A stretch of DNA of 64,000 nucleotides from NCBI GenBank assembly GCA_016721725.1, contig JADKHN010000001.1, positions 558,001 to 622,000 on the forward strand, in the 5' to 3' direction. The notes under the pieces were generated by a model. It was not told where the DNA came from. It made no database searches and worked only from the letters and a program-made list of their open reading frames with translations. Origin of the DNA: Chitinophagaceae bacterium (GTDB lineage Bacteria > Bacteroidota > Bacteroidia > Chitinophagales > Chitinophagaceae). Made by a program: the position numbers and the translations under genes. Shown piece after piece: positions 54,871-62,242 of the stretch (positions within the stretch are counted from its first letter, which is position 1; each line of letters starts with the position of its first letter).

Positions 54871-54903
54871 AATAGAGAAGGCCGCTCCGATGACGGAGGG
54901 CCT
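54871..54903 (-). terminator. Probable terminator after the small lipoprotein gene
   Basis: Read on the minus strand, GGCCCTCCG pairs with CGGAGCGGCC (one bulged base) over a TCAT loop (54880-54902), followed by TTCTCTATTTT. Confidence 0.55.
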
Positions 54904-54939
54904 CCTAAGTTTGTATAAACTAAAACTAACTGCCGGGGT

Positions 54940-55350
54940 TTACAGACTGGCGATGTTCAACCGGGTGACCCCGTTGTTCATCAGATCCACCTGGCCATTG
55001 CTCACGGAGGATATCTTCCAGTAATTATTCAGTCGCACCAATGCAGGGTCGCCGGTGGACAGGTTGATATTGACGCTTTTTGAAAATTGGTCTTCTGCCC
55101 AGTTACCGTTCACTTCAATGCCATTCTTAACCGCTTTGATGTCACCGGAACTCGTGAATGTGAACGAATAGCCTGCAAAATCATTGGTCTGGTCGTTATT
55201 GGTATCCAGGAAAAGGTTCACTTTCCAGGCTCCCTTAATGATCACCGGGGTGGCTGCCTGTGCTACGGTATAATCTTCAATGCTGGTACAAGCGGCGAAG
55301 TACAGGATGACCGCACACTTGATAGTGAATAGGAGGAAGGGCTTTTTCAT
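54940..55350 (-). CDS. Hypothetical lipoprotein, lipocalin-like size
   Basis: Protein of 136 residues with a lipobox signal (AVILYFAAC). The mature part is mostly beta: GAWKVNLFLDTNNDQTNDFAG, YSFTFTSSGDIKA, NGNWAED and an LNNYWKISSVSNG ending. This shape resembles small lipocalin-like proteins found in Bacteroidetes, but no named family is certain. Likely attached to the inner or outer membrane in the periplasm. It precedes polA and follows the esterase gene. Confidence 0.72.
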   Translation of the reverse strand: MKKPFLLFTIKCAVILYFAACTSIEDYTVAQAATPVIIKGAWKVNLFLDTNNDQTNDFAGYSFTFTSSGDIKAVKNGIEVNGNWAEDQFSKSVNINLSTGDPALVRLNNYWKISSVSNGQVDLMNNGVTRLNIASL

Positions 55351-55421
55351 GCTGTTTTAGGATTTGGAATTCCCATATATAACAGAAAAAAAGCCTGTTT
55401 ATTGTGTAAAACCGGGGAAAT

Positions 55422-56153
55422 TTAGAACCGGGTCTCCAGGTAGTGGGGTAACATGGCTCTCCAGGTGGGCCAGTCGTGCTTCCATTCCTCGCTCCAAACA
55501 TCCAGTTCGTAGTTGACCCCCTTGTTGTAAAGCGCTCCGGCAAAAGCCCTGGAGGCATTGGGGTCCTCGTAATCGCCGCTGCCGGTGAGGATATGGATAT
55601 GCTGGCTTTTACGGATCTGCTCCAGCATATGATGATCGGTGAGGTTGGGCAGGTGGTGCATGGGTGAATTGAAATAGACCTGCTCGTCGAAATATCCTTT
55701 GGTATAATCGGTGAGGTCGTAAACCCCGCTCATGGAGATGACCCCGTTGATGAGGTCGGGACGTTTCAGGAACAAATTCATGCTGTGCAGGGCGCCGAAA
55801 GAAGCGCCGCTGGTGATGATGGGCGTTTCGAAAGAGGTGGCGTTTCGGATGAACGGGACCACTTCATTATAGACATATTCATTGAACTGGTTATGACGGA
55901 TGGCCTTATGCTCACCCAGCATGTCGTTATTGAGCCAGCTCTCGTTATTGATGCTGTTGATGGAGAACACCCGCACTTTGCCGCTGTTGATATAGGGGGC
56001 CAGGATATCCATGAGCTGGAAACGCTCGTATTCGAGGTAATCGGCGGCGGCGGTAGGCACCAGCAAGAGGGAAAAACCATAATCGCCATAGGATACGATG
56101 GGCATTTCCTTTTGCAGGGCGGGACTGAACCAGGAGTTGAGTTCTCTCTTCAT
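55422..56153 (-). CDS. Putative esterase, alpha/beta hydrolase (esterase D-like)
   Basis: Protein of 243 residues matching the putative esterase family (PF00756). The nucleophile S118 lies in SGASFG, an aspartate in GSGDYEDP and a histidine in WKHDWPTW are suitable catalytic partners. No signal peptide, so it is likely cytoplasmic. It may hydrolyse acyl or S-acyl esters, such as ferric-siderophore or S-formylglutathione-like substrates; the actual one is unknown. Confidence 0.87.
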   Translation of the reverse strand: MKRELNSWFSPALQKEMPIVSYGDYGFSLLLVPTAAADYLEYERFQLMDILAPYINSGKVRVFSINSINNESWLNNDMLGEHKAIRHNQFNEYVYNEVVPFIRNATSFETPIITSGASFGALHSMNLFLKRPDLINGVISMSGVYDLTDYTKGYFDEQVYFNSPMHHLPNLTDHHMLEQIRKSQHIHILTGSGDYEDPNASRAFAGALYNKGVNYELDVWSEEWKHDWPTWRAMLPHYLETRF

Positions 56154-56207
56154 GTTGAATTATATTAAACCGCAAAGATGCATAAAATATATATTACAAT
56201 GAAGGTC

Positions 56208-56585
56208 TTAAATGACTATTCTTTTAATACCGTCTTTTAATAATTTGGTTTGAAAGTTGATGATCAGACCTAATTTATAGCCTCCAAGTGTCATATAAGT
56301 GAGAAGTTGGGCCATATGAACATCGCTAATACGGTCCACACGTTTTATTTCGACCACTACCATTTCTTCAATGACAATATCTAATCGGTAGCCCAGGTTC
56401 AGTTTCACTTCCTTATAAATAACTGGCATCGTCTTTTCTTTTTCCACATAATACCCCATTTGAATCAGGTCATAATAAAGAAATTCTTTATAGGCCGACT
56501 CCAGAAGTCCAGGGTCAAAGATTTTATGAATTTGGATAGAACAACCGATAATATCATTTGAGATTCTGTTTTCGATCATGATCAT
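56208..56585 (-). CDS. GxxExxY protein
   Basis: Protein of 125 residues with the name-giving GLLESAY motif near residue 27 and the typical YRLDIVIEE, VVVEIKRVD and LLTYM segments of the GxxExxY family. The D-E-K arrangement resembles PD-(D/E)xK nuclease folds, as others have noted for this family (recollection). Function unknown. It lies 130 bases from the palindromic array, and the family often sits near such repeats (recollection). The start may be ATG 56585 or 56579. Confidence 0.9.
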   Translation of the reverse strand: MIMIENRISNDIIGCSIQIHKIFDPGLLESAYKEFLYYDLIQMGYYVEKEKTMPVIYKEVKLNLGYRLDIVIEEMVVVEIKRVDRISDVHMAQLLTYMTLGGYKLGLIINFQTKLLKDGIKRIVI

Positions 56586-56715
56586 GTTAAATGAATAACA
56601 ATATCGAAAGGTAATATTGAATTCAGGGTTTATGCTGTAAACTGGAAAAGAAATTTCTTTTCAATTGAAGTGTTTTCAACAAAATAATTTGCGTTAATCC
56701 CCAGGGAGGGAGCTA

Positions 56716-57365
56716 TTTCACAGAGATGCACGGAGAAGACACAGAGAGGCACAGAGCGTGCTACTCATTTCGAATAATTCACTGGTTTGCTTGAAATCTC
56801 TGTGCAGCTCTGTGAAACCTTAGTGTATCTCCGTGAAATAGCCGTCCCTGATCAATGGGGGGGGGGTGAACTATAGTTCATGTTTCACAGAGATTCTCGG
56901 AGATGACACAAAGATTCACAGAGCGTGCTACTCATTTCGAAAACTTCAGTGGTTTGCTTGAACTCTCTGTGTAGCTCTGTGAAACCTTAGTGTAGCTCTG
57001 TGAAATATCCGTCCCTGATCAGCGGGCGGGTGATTTTTATAATGAATAAACACTGGGGGACTGTGAACTTAAGTTCAAGAAAGGATTGTTTCACAGAGAT
57101 GCACGGAGATGACACAAAGTTCAGAGGTGCCTCATTTCGAAACGTGGTTTGCATGACTCTTGGGCTGTGGCGTGAAGCCGATCGGGGCGGGTGATTTTTA
57201 TAATGAAAAACGGGACTGTGAGTTCAAGAGATTGTTTCACAGAGATGCACGGAGATGACACAAAGATTCACAGAGAGTGCTTCTCATTTCGAAAACTTCA
57301 GTGGTTTGCTTGAACTCTCTCTGTGTAGCTCTGTGAAACCTCAGTGTATCTCTGTGAAATATTCA
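56716..57365. repeat. Four tandem copies of a palindromic element
   Basis: Units start near 56716, 56883, 57089 and 57235 (steps of 167, 206 and 146 bases). Each begins TTTCACAGAGATGCACGGAG and (copies 1, 2 and 4) ends with CTCTGTG.AGCTCTGTGAAACC then GTGTA.CTC.GTGAAAT. The start and the reverse complement of the end match at most positions, so each unit is an imperfect palindrome of about 41-base arms around a spacer of about 40 bases (cattTCGAA...GGTTTGCTTGAA). Copy 3 has internal deletions. Linkers between copies also match (gcgggtgatttttataatga). This is a MITE-like family of unknown origin; the array ends at the stop of the ParA gene. Confidence 0.88.
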
Positions 57366-58106
57366 CTCCAGCACCCCTTCCTTGATCTCCGTCCACAGTT
57401 CCCGGTAGCAACTGGCTGCATAGCTGCTGTTGGCGAATTCCATGATAGGGGCTTTGTGGATGCCCATCTTCTCCACGTCGCTGAGATAGGGGATGTAATT
57501 CTGGAAAAAACGCTTATCCTTATATAATTCATCCATGATCTCGTTGTGCATGTTCTTACGAAGGTCGGCCATGGTGAAGAAGCACATCATCTTGCTAAGG
57601 TCAAGGTCCTTCTCCTTGAAATAATCCTTGACCATGAAATAAGTGCGGATGGACAAAGTGGTGGGGATGACCGGCATCAAGACGATGTCGGAAGCATGGA
57701 ATATATTCTCGCTCAGGGCGCTGAATCCGGGCGGGCAATCGATGAACACAAAATCATATTCGCCGGTCAGTTGCTTTAAAATGGACCTGAGCCGGTTCTT
57801 ATTGCCCTTCATCTCCTCCTGCATGATATCGAAACTTTTGCTGGAATGATCGGCGGGGATCACATCGAGCAGTTCGAAATCGGTGCTCAGTATGGCGCTC
57901 TCCAGTTGCGCGTCCTTGGTGATCAGTTTCTTGATCCCGGGATGCATTTTAGGCTTAGCCTTATAATAAAAGGAACTGGAGCCTTGCGGATCGATATCCC
58001 ATAATAAGGTCCTGAATCCGTCGGCCGCGGCCAGGTAAGCGAAATTGACACAACTGGCGGTCTTGCCGACGCCGCCTTTCAGATTGTACAAAGCGATCGT
58101 TGTCAT
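57363..58106 (-). CDS. ParA-family ATPase, solo
   Basis: Protein of 247 residues, complete. KGGVGKTA is the deviant Walker A motif, DIDPQGSSSF and FVFIDCPPG supply further nucleotide-binding residues, and PVIPTTLSIRTY is a ParA C-terminal hallmark. No ParB gene is visible nearby, so it may act with another cargo or on its own. Its stop codon touches the palindromic array. Chromosomal solo ParA proteins position large complexes or regulate division; the cargo is unknown. Confidence 0.9.
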   Translation of the reverse strand: MTTIALYNLKGGVGKTASCVNFAYLAAADGFRTLLWDIDPQGSSSFYYKAKPKMHPGIKKLITKDAQLESAILSTDFELLDVIPADHSSKSFDIMQEEMKGNKNRLRSILKQLTGEYDFVFIDCPPGFSALSENIFHASDIVLMPVIPTTLSIRTYFMVKDYFKEKDLDLSKMMCFFTMADLRKNMHNEIMDELYKDKRFFQNYIPYLSDVEKMGIHKAPIMEFANSSYAASCYRELWTEIKEGVLE

Positions 58107-58167
58107 AAAGGTTGTTTTGAAGGAGAGGTAAGTTAGCCGATTTTTTTTAAACTTTAGCTGCCCCTGA

Positions 58168-60213
58168 TCAGGATCCGCTTTTCATGCTGACCAGCTCTCT
58201 TTGCATCCTGAACATTTCATCCCTCAGCCTGGCGGCTTCCATGAAGTCGAGGTCCTTGGCCGCTTTTTCCATTTGCTTTTTGGTCTGGCCGATGGCTTTT
58301 TCCAGCTGTGGAATGGTCTGGTATACCGTTTGTTCATCCGCGGCCAGGTTCACCAGTTCACCATCCGGGGCGACGGCATAGGGATTGGCCGGGTCATATC
58401 CCCTGACATCCAGCACCGAGCCCTGTGCCAGCACCTGTTCCTTGCTTTTGATGATCGTCGTAGGAGTGATGCCGTGCTCTGTATTATAGGCCATTTGCTT
58501 TTCCCGCCGGCGGTTCGTCTCATCGATGGCTTTTTGCATACTCTGGGTGATCTTATCGGCGTAAAAGATCACCAGCCCGTTCACGTTTCGGGCGGCCCGG
58601 CCGGCCGTCTGCGTGAGGCTGCGCTCATTGCGCAGGAACCCTTCTTTATCGGCATCCAGGATGGCCACCAGGGATACTTCGGGCAGGTCAAGACCTTCTC
58701 TCAGCAAGTTAACGCCTACGAGTACGTCGATCACCCCTAATCTCAGCTCACGCAATATCTCCATTCTTTCCAGGGTATCCACTTCGCTGTGAATATATTT
58801 GCTCTTGATATTGATCCGGCCGAGGTACTTGGTCATTTCTTCGGCCATTCTCTTGGTCAGGGTGGTCACCAAAACCCGGTCGCCGCTTTTGATCCGTTTA
58901 TCGATCTCATCCAGCAGGTCATCGATCTGGTTGATGGATGGGCGCACTTCGATGGGCGGGTCCAGCAGACCGGTTGGCCTCACCACCTGTTCCACCACGA
59001 AGCCTTCGGTCTTTTCCAGTTCATAATTGCCCGGTGTGGCCGAAACAAAGATCACCTGGTTCAGCATTGATTCAAATTCGTTGAAGTTCAGGGGCCGATT
59101 GTCCAGCGCCGAGGGCAGCCTGAACCCGTAATCCACCAGTACCAGTTTTCGGCTACGGTCGCCTCCGTACATGCCGCTCACCTGCGGGATGGTCTGGTGG
59201 CTTTCATCGATCATGCAGATGAAATCCTTCGGGAAATAATCCAGTAAGCAAAACGGCCTGGTTCCCGCTTTACGGCGGTCGAAGAACCGGGAATAGTTCT
59301 CGATACCATTGCAATAGCCCAGTTCACGGATCATCTCCAGGTCGTAGTTCACCCTTTCACCGATGCGTTGCGCTTCGATGTATTTTCCTGAATTCTTAAA
59401 ATACAACTCCTGTGCCGCGCATTCATCCTGGATCTCATTTACCACTTCTTTCAACACGTCTTTAGGGGCCACATACAGGTTGGCCGGGAATATGGCGGCG
59501 TTCTCCACTTCGCTGATGCGCTTGCCGCTGCTGAGTTCCAGTGTCTCGATGGTCTCGATCTCATCCCCGAAGAAACTGATGCGGTAACCGAAGTCGACAT
59601 AAGGCAGGTTGATGTCCACCGTATCGCCTTTCACCCGGAATGTGCCCCTTCCGAAATCTCCTTCACTTCGGTTGTACAGACTGTTGACTAGCGCATGCAG
59701 GAATCCCTGTCGGGAAATGACCTGCCCTTTTTGAATGCGGATGATCCCGTTCTCGTAATCAGTGGGATTGCCCATACCATAGATGCAGCTCACGCTCGCC
59801 ACGATGATGATGTCGCGGCGGCCGCTCAGCAACTGGGCGGTTGCCTGGAGCCGGAGCTTATCCAGTTCTTCATTGATGCTGAGGTCTTTTTCGATATAAG
59901 TATTGCTGACGGGGAGATAGGCCTCGGGCTGGTAGTAATCGTAATAAGAAACAAAATAGCCCACCGCGTTATCCGGGAAGAACTGTTTGAATTCACCATA
60001 TAACTGAGCCACCAGGGTCTTATTGTGTGTGATCACCAGCGTAGGGCGTTGCACCTGCTGGATGACATTGGCCATGGTATAGGTCTTGCCGCTTCCGGTA
60101 ACACCCAGCAGGGCCTGGTATCTTTCTCCAGTCAATATCCCTTCCGTCAGTTGCCGGATGGCATCGGGCTGGTCGCCAGCCGGAGAATAGGGAGCGTAAA
60201 GCTGGAAAGGCAT
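58168..60213 (-). CDS. uvrB: Excinuclease ABC subunit B
   Basis: Protein of 681 residues, close to the usual 670-680. Walker A GVTGSGKTYT near the start, the beta-hairpin YYDYYQPEAYLP, the DESHQTIPQ helicase motif II and the C-terminal UVR motif are all present. It is the damage-verifying helicase of nucleotide excision repair. Start 60213 (MPFQLYAPYSPAGDQPDAI) fits the family; an upstream ATG at 60285 would begin in the terminator of the preceding operon. Confidence 0.98.
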   Translation of the reverse strand: MPFQLYAPYSPAGDQPDAIRQLTEGILTGERYQALLGVTGSGKTYTMANVIQQVQRPTLVITHNKTLVAQLYGEFKQFFPDNAVGYFVSYYDYYQPEAYLPVSNTYIEKDLSINEELDKLRLQATAQLLSGRRDIIIVASVSCIYGMGNPTDYENGIIRIQKGQVISRQGFLHALVNSLYNRSEGDFGRGTFRVKGDTVDINLPYVDFGYRISFFGDEIETIETLELSSGKRISEVENAAIFPANLYVAPKDVLKEVVNEIQDECAAQELYFKNSGKYIEAQRIGERVNYDLEMIRELGYCNGIENYSRFFDRRKAGTRPFCLLDYFPKDFICMIDESHQTIPQVSGMYGGDRSRKLVLVDYGFRLPSALDNRPLNFNEFESMLNQVIFVSATPGNYELEKTEGFVVEQVVRPTGLLDPPIEVRPSINQIDDLLDEIDKRIKSGDRVLVTTLTKRMAEEMTKYLGRINIKSKYIHSEVDTLERMEILRELRLGVIDVLVGVNLLREGLDLPEVSLVAILDADKEGFLRNERSLTQTAGRAARNVNGLVIFYADKITQSMQKAIDETNRRREKQMAYNTEHGITPTTIIKSKEQVLAQGSVLDVRGYDPANPYAVAPDGELVNLAADEQTVYQTIPQLEKAIGQTKKQMEKAAKDLDFMEAARLRDEMFRMQRELVSMKSGS

Positions 60214-60284
60214 GTTGACGGTTTGATGATGAAAGCCCGGTTGTAAAAATACTTGAATCCGGTCATCCGGTTGAATGATTTCCA

Positions 60285-60314
60285 TAAAAAAAGGCGGGGA
60301 CGAATCCCCACCCT
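60285..60314 (-). terminator. Rho-independent terminator of the ECF sigma operon
   Basis: Read on the minus strand, GGTGGGGA pairs with TCCCCGCC (one G-T) over a TTCG loop (60293-60312), followed by TTTTTTT. It separates the operon from uvrB. Confidence 0.88.
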
Positions 60315-60336
60315 TTATGCCATGAACTCAAAATTT

Positions 60337-60732
60337 TTATTGACCCCCCGGCGGACGATTGCCCCGCTGAGGGCGCATGGAAGGCTCGATACTTTCTTTC
60401 CAGGTCTTCATCTGCTCTTCAGTCAGGAACTGTTTCAGTTTCTCGTCCCGGGCAGCCGCCATTTCCGTCATCTTGGCCCGCATGGCATCGCGGTCCGTAT
60501 TCCCGGAAGCCATCATCTCCTCGCGGTAAGCATCCGTCGCCTTGTAATAACTGGTGAAGAGGGTGTCGATGGAAGTCATCTTAACTGCTTCGGGCTTGAA
60601 AGCGCTATCGATCTTATCGTGGACCGATTTCACCCTTTCTTCCACGGTACGGCGTTGAAAACCACCTTGTGCCTGTGTGGTTCCGATGATCGCGAAAGCG
60701 GCGATAACGAACATTAGAATTTGTTTTTTCAT
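60337..60732 (-). CDS. Spy/CpxP-like periplasmic protein
   Basis: Protein of 131 residues with a signal peptide (KKQILMFVIAAFAIIGTTQAQ). The mature part is helical and ends in EEQMKTWKESIEPSMRPQRGN, resembling small stress chaperones of the Spy/CpxP type or the DUF4890 group. It is likely soluble in the periplasm. Last gene of the ECF sigma factor operon, after a second protein of similar type. Start 60732 gives a clean signal peptide. The binding target is unknown. Confidence 0.75.
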   Translation of the reverse strand: MKKQILMFVIAAFAIIGTTQAQGGFQRRTVEERVKSVHDKIDSAFKPEAVKMTSIDTLFTSYYKATDAYREEMMASGNTDRDAMRAKMTEMAAARDEKLKQFLTEEQMKTWKESIEPSMRPQRGNRPPGGQ

Positions 60733-60788
60733 TTTTCTGATGATTGATTGTGGTTGTGAATATTTATGCAATTAAAAAAAAGTATAAC

Positions 60789-61274
60789 CTACTTGTCATC
60801 GGGCTTTTTCTTTTCCTGCCCTTTCCGGCTCCAGATCTTATAGAAAAGGGAATCGAATTTAGGTTGCTGGTCAGGGGTACAGATCCTCCGGATATCGGCG
60901 AAATGCTGCAACATTTTCAACTCCATCTCTTTTTGGATGCCGGCGGATTGCGCTGCCGCCAGTTGCATCGCCGAATCACTGAAAGCGGAAGCTCCCAGGT
61001 CTTTCAACAGTCGTTCCTTGCTATTGCGCATCTCATCGAATGAAGACCTGATCTTCTCGCGGTGTTGTTTGCTCAGGGTGTCATATTGCTCCAGTTGCTT
61101 TGCGTTAAATCCCACTTCCTGTTTCAGGAACTCGGTCATCCTGGCCTCCCTTCCGCCCCTGGGTCCGCGTTTCTCCGGGTCCCGGTTCAGGAAGAAGAAC
61201 AACATCGCGATATTGATCAGCAGCAATCCGATCACTGCGATCAGCAACAGTTTATTTTTTGAATTCGTGCTCAT
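60789..61274 (-). CDS. Periplasmic heavy-metal sensor / Spy-like protein (CnrX-like)
   Basis: Protein of 161 residues with one N-terminal membrane helix (KLLLIAVIGLLLINIAMLFFFL) and a helical body: MTEFLKQEVGFNAKQLEQYDTLSKQHREKIR, then a second helix pair around MELKMLQHFADIRRICTPDQQPKFD. This layout matches the CnrX/periplasmic heavy-metal sensor family. Its ATG overlaps the preceding gene stop (ATGA). In CnrYXH-like systems such a protein tethers the anti-sigma factor; by analogy it may sense envelope or metal stress (inference). Confidence 0.8.
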   Translation of the reverse strand: MSTNSKNKLLLIAVIGLLLINIAMLFFFLNRDPEKRGPRGGREARMTEFLKQEVGFNAKQLEQYDTLSKQHREKIRSSFDEMRNSKERLLKDLGASAFSDSAMQLAAAQSAGIQKEMELKMLQHFADIRRICTPDQQPKFDSLFYKIWSRKGQEKKKPDDK

Positions 61275-61615
61275 TGTGGATCCGTGTTTTCAATATCATA
61301 TAATGTGGCCACCTTGCTTACCATCTCATCAGGGTTGACCGTTGTTTGTTCTGCCGCATAAGCTGATTCCGGGGTTGCAGAATCATTATTAAGGACCACC
61401 AGGGCGTTGACGCCGACGATCAGGCAAAGCCCGATGATGACGTAGGCCGGATGGGTGACCAGCCGGATCGTTCTTTCCCAGCCGCTTTCAGAAGCCCGGT
61501 TCATCCTGGCCTGTATTCTTGTCATCAGGAAGGGCGCCGGTTCCGCTTTGTGCATGCCGTCCAGGCTGTTCAACGCGGCTTCGATCTTTTTTTCTGTTTG
61601 TTCCCTGTTGTCCAT
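61271..61615 (-). CDS. Probable membrane-bound anti-sigma factor
   Basis: Protein of 114 residues with a cytoplasmic N-terminal half (ALNSLDGMHKAEPAPFLMTRI), one membrane helix (PAYVIIGLCLIVGVNALVVL, about 55-75) and a short acidic periplasmic tail. It is too small and diverged for a clear family match, but its place (17 bases after an ECF sigma gene and overlapping a CnrX-like gene) and topology fit an anti-sigma factor. This is inferred mainly from context. Confidence 0.7.
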   Translation of the reverse strand: MDNREQTEKKIEAALNSLDGMHKAEPAPFLMTRIQARMNRASESGWERTIRLVTHPAYVIIGLCLIVGVNALVVLNNDSATPESAYAAEQTTVNPDEMVSKVATLYDIENTDPQ

Positions 61616-61632
61616 ATGATTTGGTTTACTGG

Positions 61633-62208
61633 TCAGTGGTTCTCTTTTTCGTAAAAATCTTTCAATACTTTTTTCAAATTCGTGCGTGCCCTGGCCATCA
61701 GCGATTCAACAGCCTGAAGCGAAAGGCCCATGATCTCGGCGATGTCGCGGTAACTCTGGCCTTCCATCTTGTGCAGCGTGAAAGCGACCCGCTGGTTATC
61801 CGGGATCTTCTTCAGCGCCAACATCAATTCCGATGCCCTTTCCTTGTTCTCCAGCAAAACACCGGGGTGTTCCAGTACGGCCTGTTCCGGATTTCCGGCC
61901 TCTGAATGTCCGGTGAAGAAGTGCAGGAATCCGAACTTCTTTCTGCGCCGGGCCTTTTTCTCGTGATCCAGCGCCCGGTTCACCGTGATCCGGTAGAGCC
62001 AGGTGGAGAGTTTCGATTCTCCTTTGAAAGAACTAACGGACTGGTAGGCCTGGATAAAAACCTCCTGGGTGATATCGTCCGCATCCTGGGGGTTCTGCAC
62101 TATACCCAATGCCGTATTATAAACCAGGCTCTCGCACTCGTCGACCAGTTGCCTGAAGGCCGACGGGTTCCCCTGCTGCAGTTGTATGATCAATTCCGGT
62201 TGGTTCAA
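61633..62208 (-). CDS. ECF-type RNA polymerase sigma factor
   Basis: Protein of 191 residues. Region 2 (about 15-85) has NTALGIVQNPQDADDITQEVFIQ and FKGESKLSTWLYRITVN; region 4 (about 125-185) has IPDNQRVAFTLHKMEGQSYRDIAEIMGLSLQAVESLMARAR, the helix-turn-helix. A linker rich in basic residues (KKARRRKKFG) separates them. It heads an operon with a probable anti-sigma factor and two Spy/CnrX-like proteins, so the group likely forms an envelope-stress or metal-response unit. The barrel gene ends 34 bases before it. Confidence 0.96.
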   Translation of the reverse strand: MNQPELIIQLQQGNPSAFRQLVDECESLVYNTALGIVQNPQDADDITQEVFIQAYQSVSSFKGESKLSTWLYRITVNRALDHEKKARRRKKFGFLHFFTGHSEAGNPEQAVLEHPGVLLENKERASELMLALKKIPDNQRVAFTLHKMEGQSYRDIAEIMGLSLQAVESLMARARTNLKKVLKDFYEKENH

Positions 62209-62242
62209 AACGGCGGTTCATTTTTGTCCGTCCTAAATTTAG

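Noticed and set aside
57000..57194. 64-codon frame inside the palindromic array
   Set aside because: It is made of repeat and linker sequence and is not kept in the other copies.
56716..57365. CRISPR array
   Set aside because: Repeats are long, imperfect palindromes with related linkers of varying length, there are no unique spacers of even size, and no cas genes are nearby.
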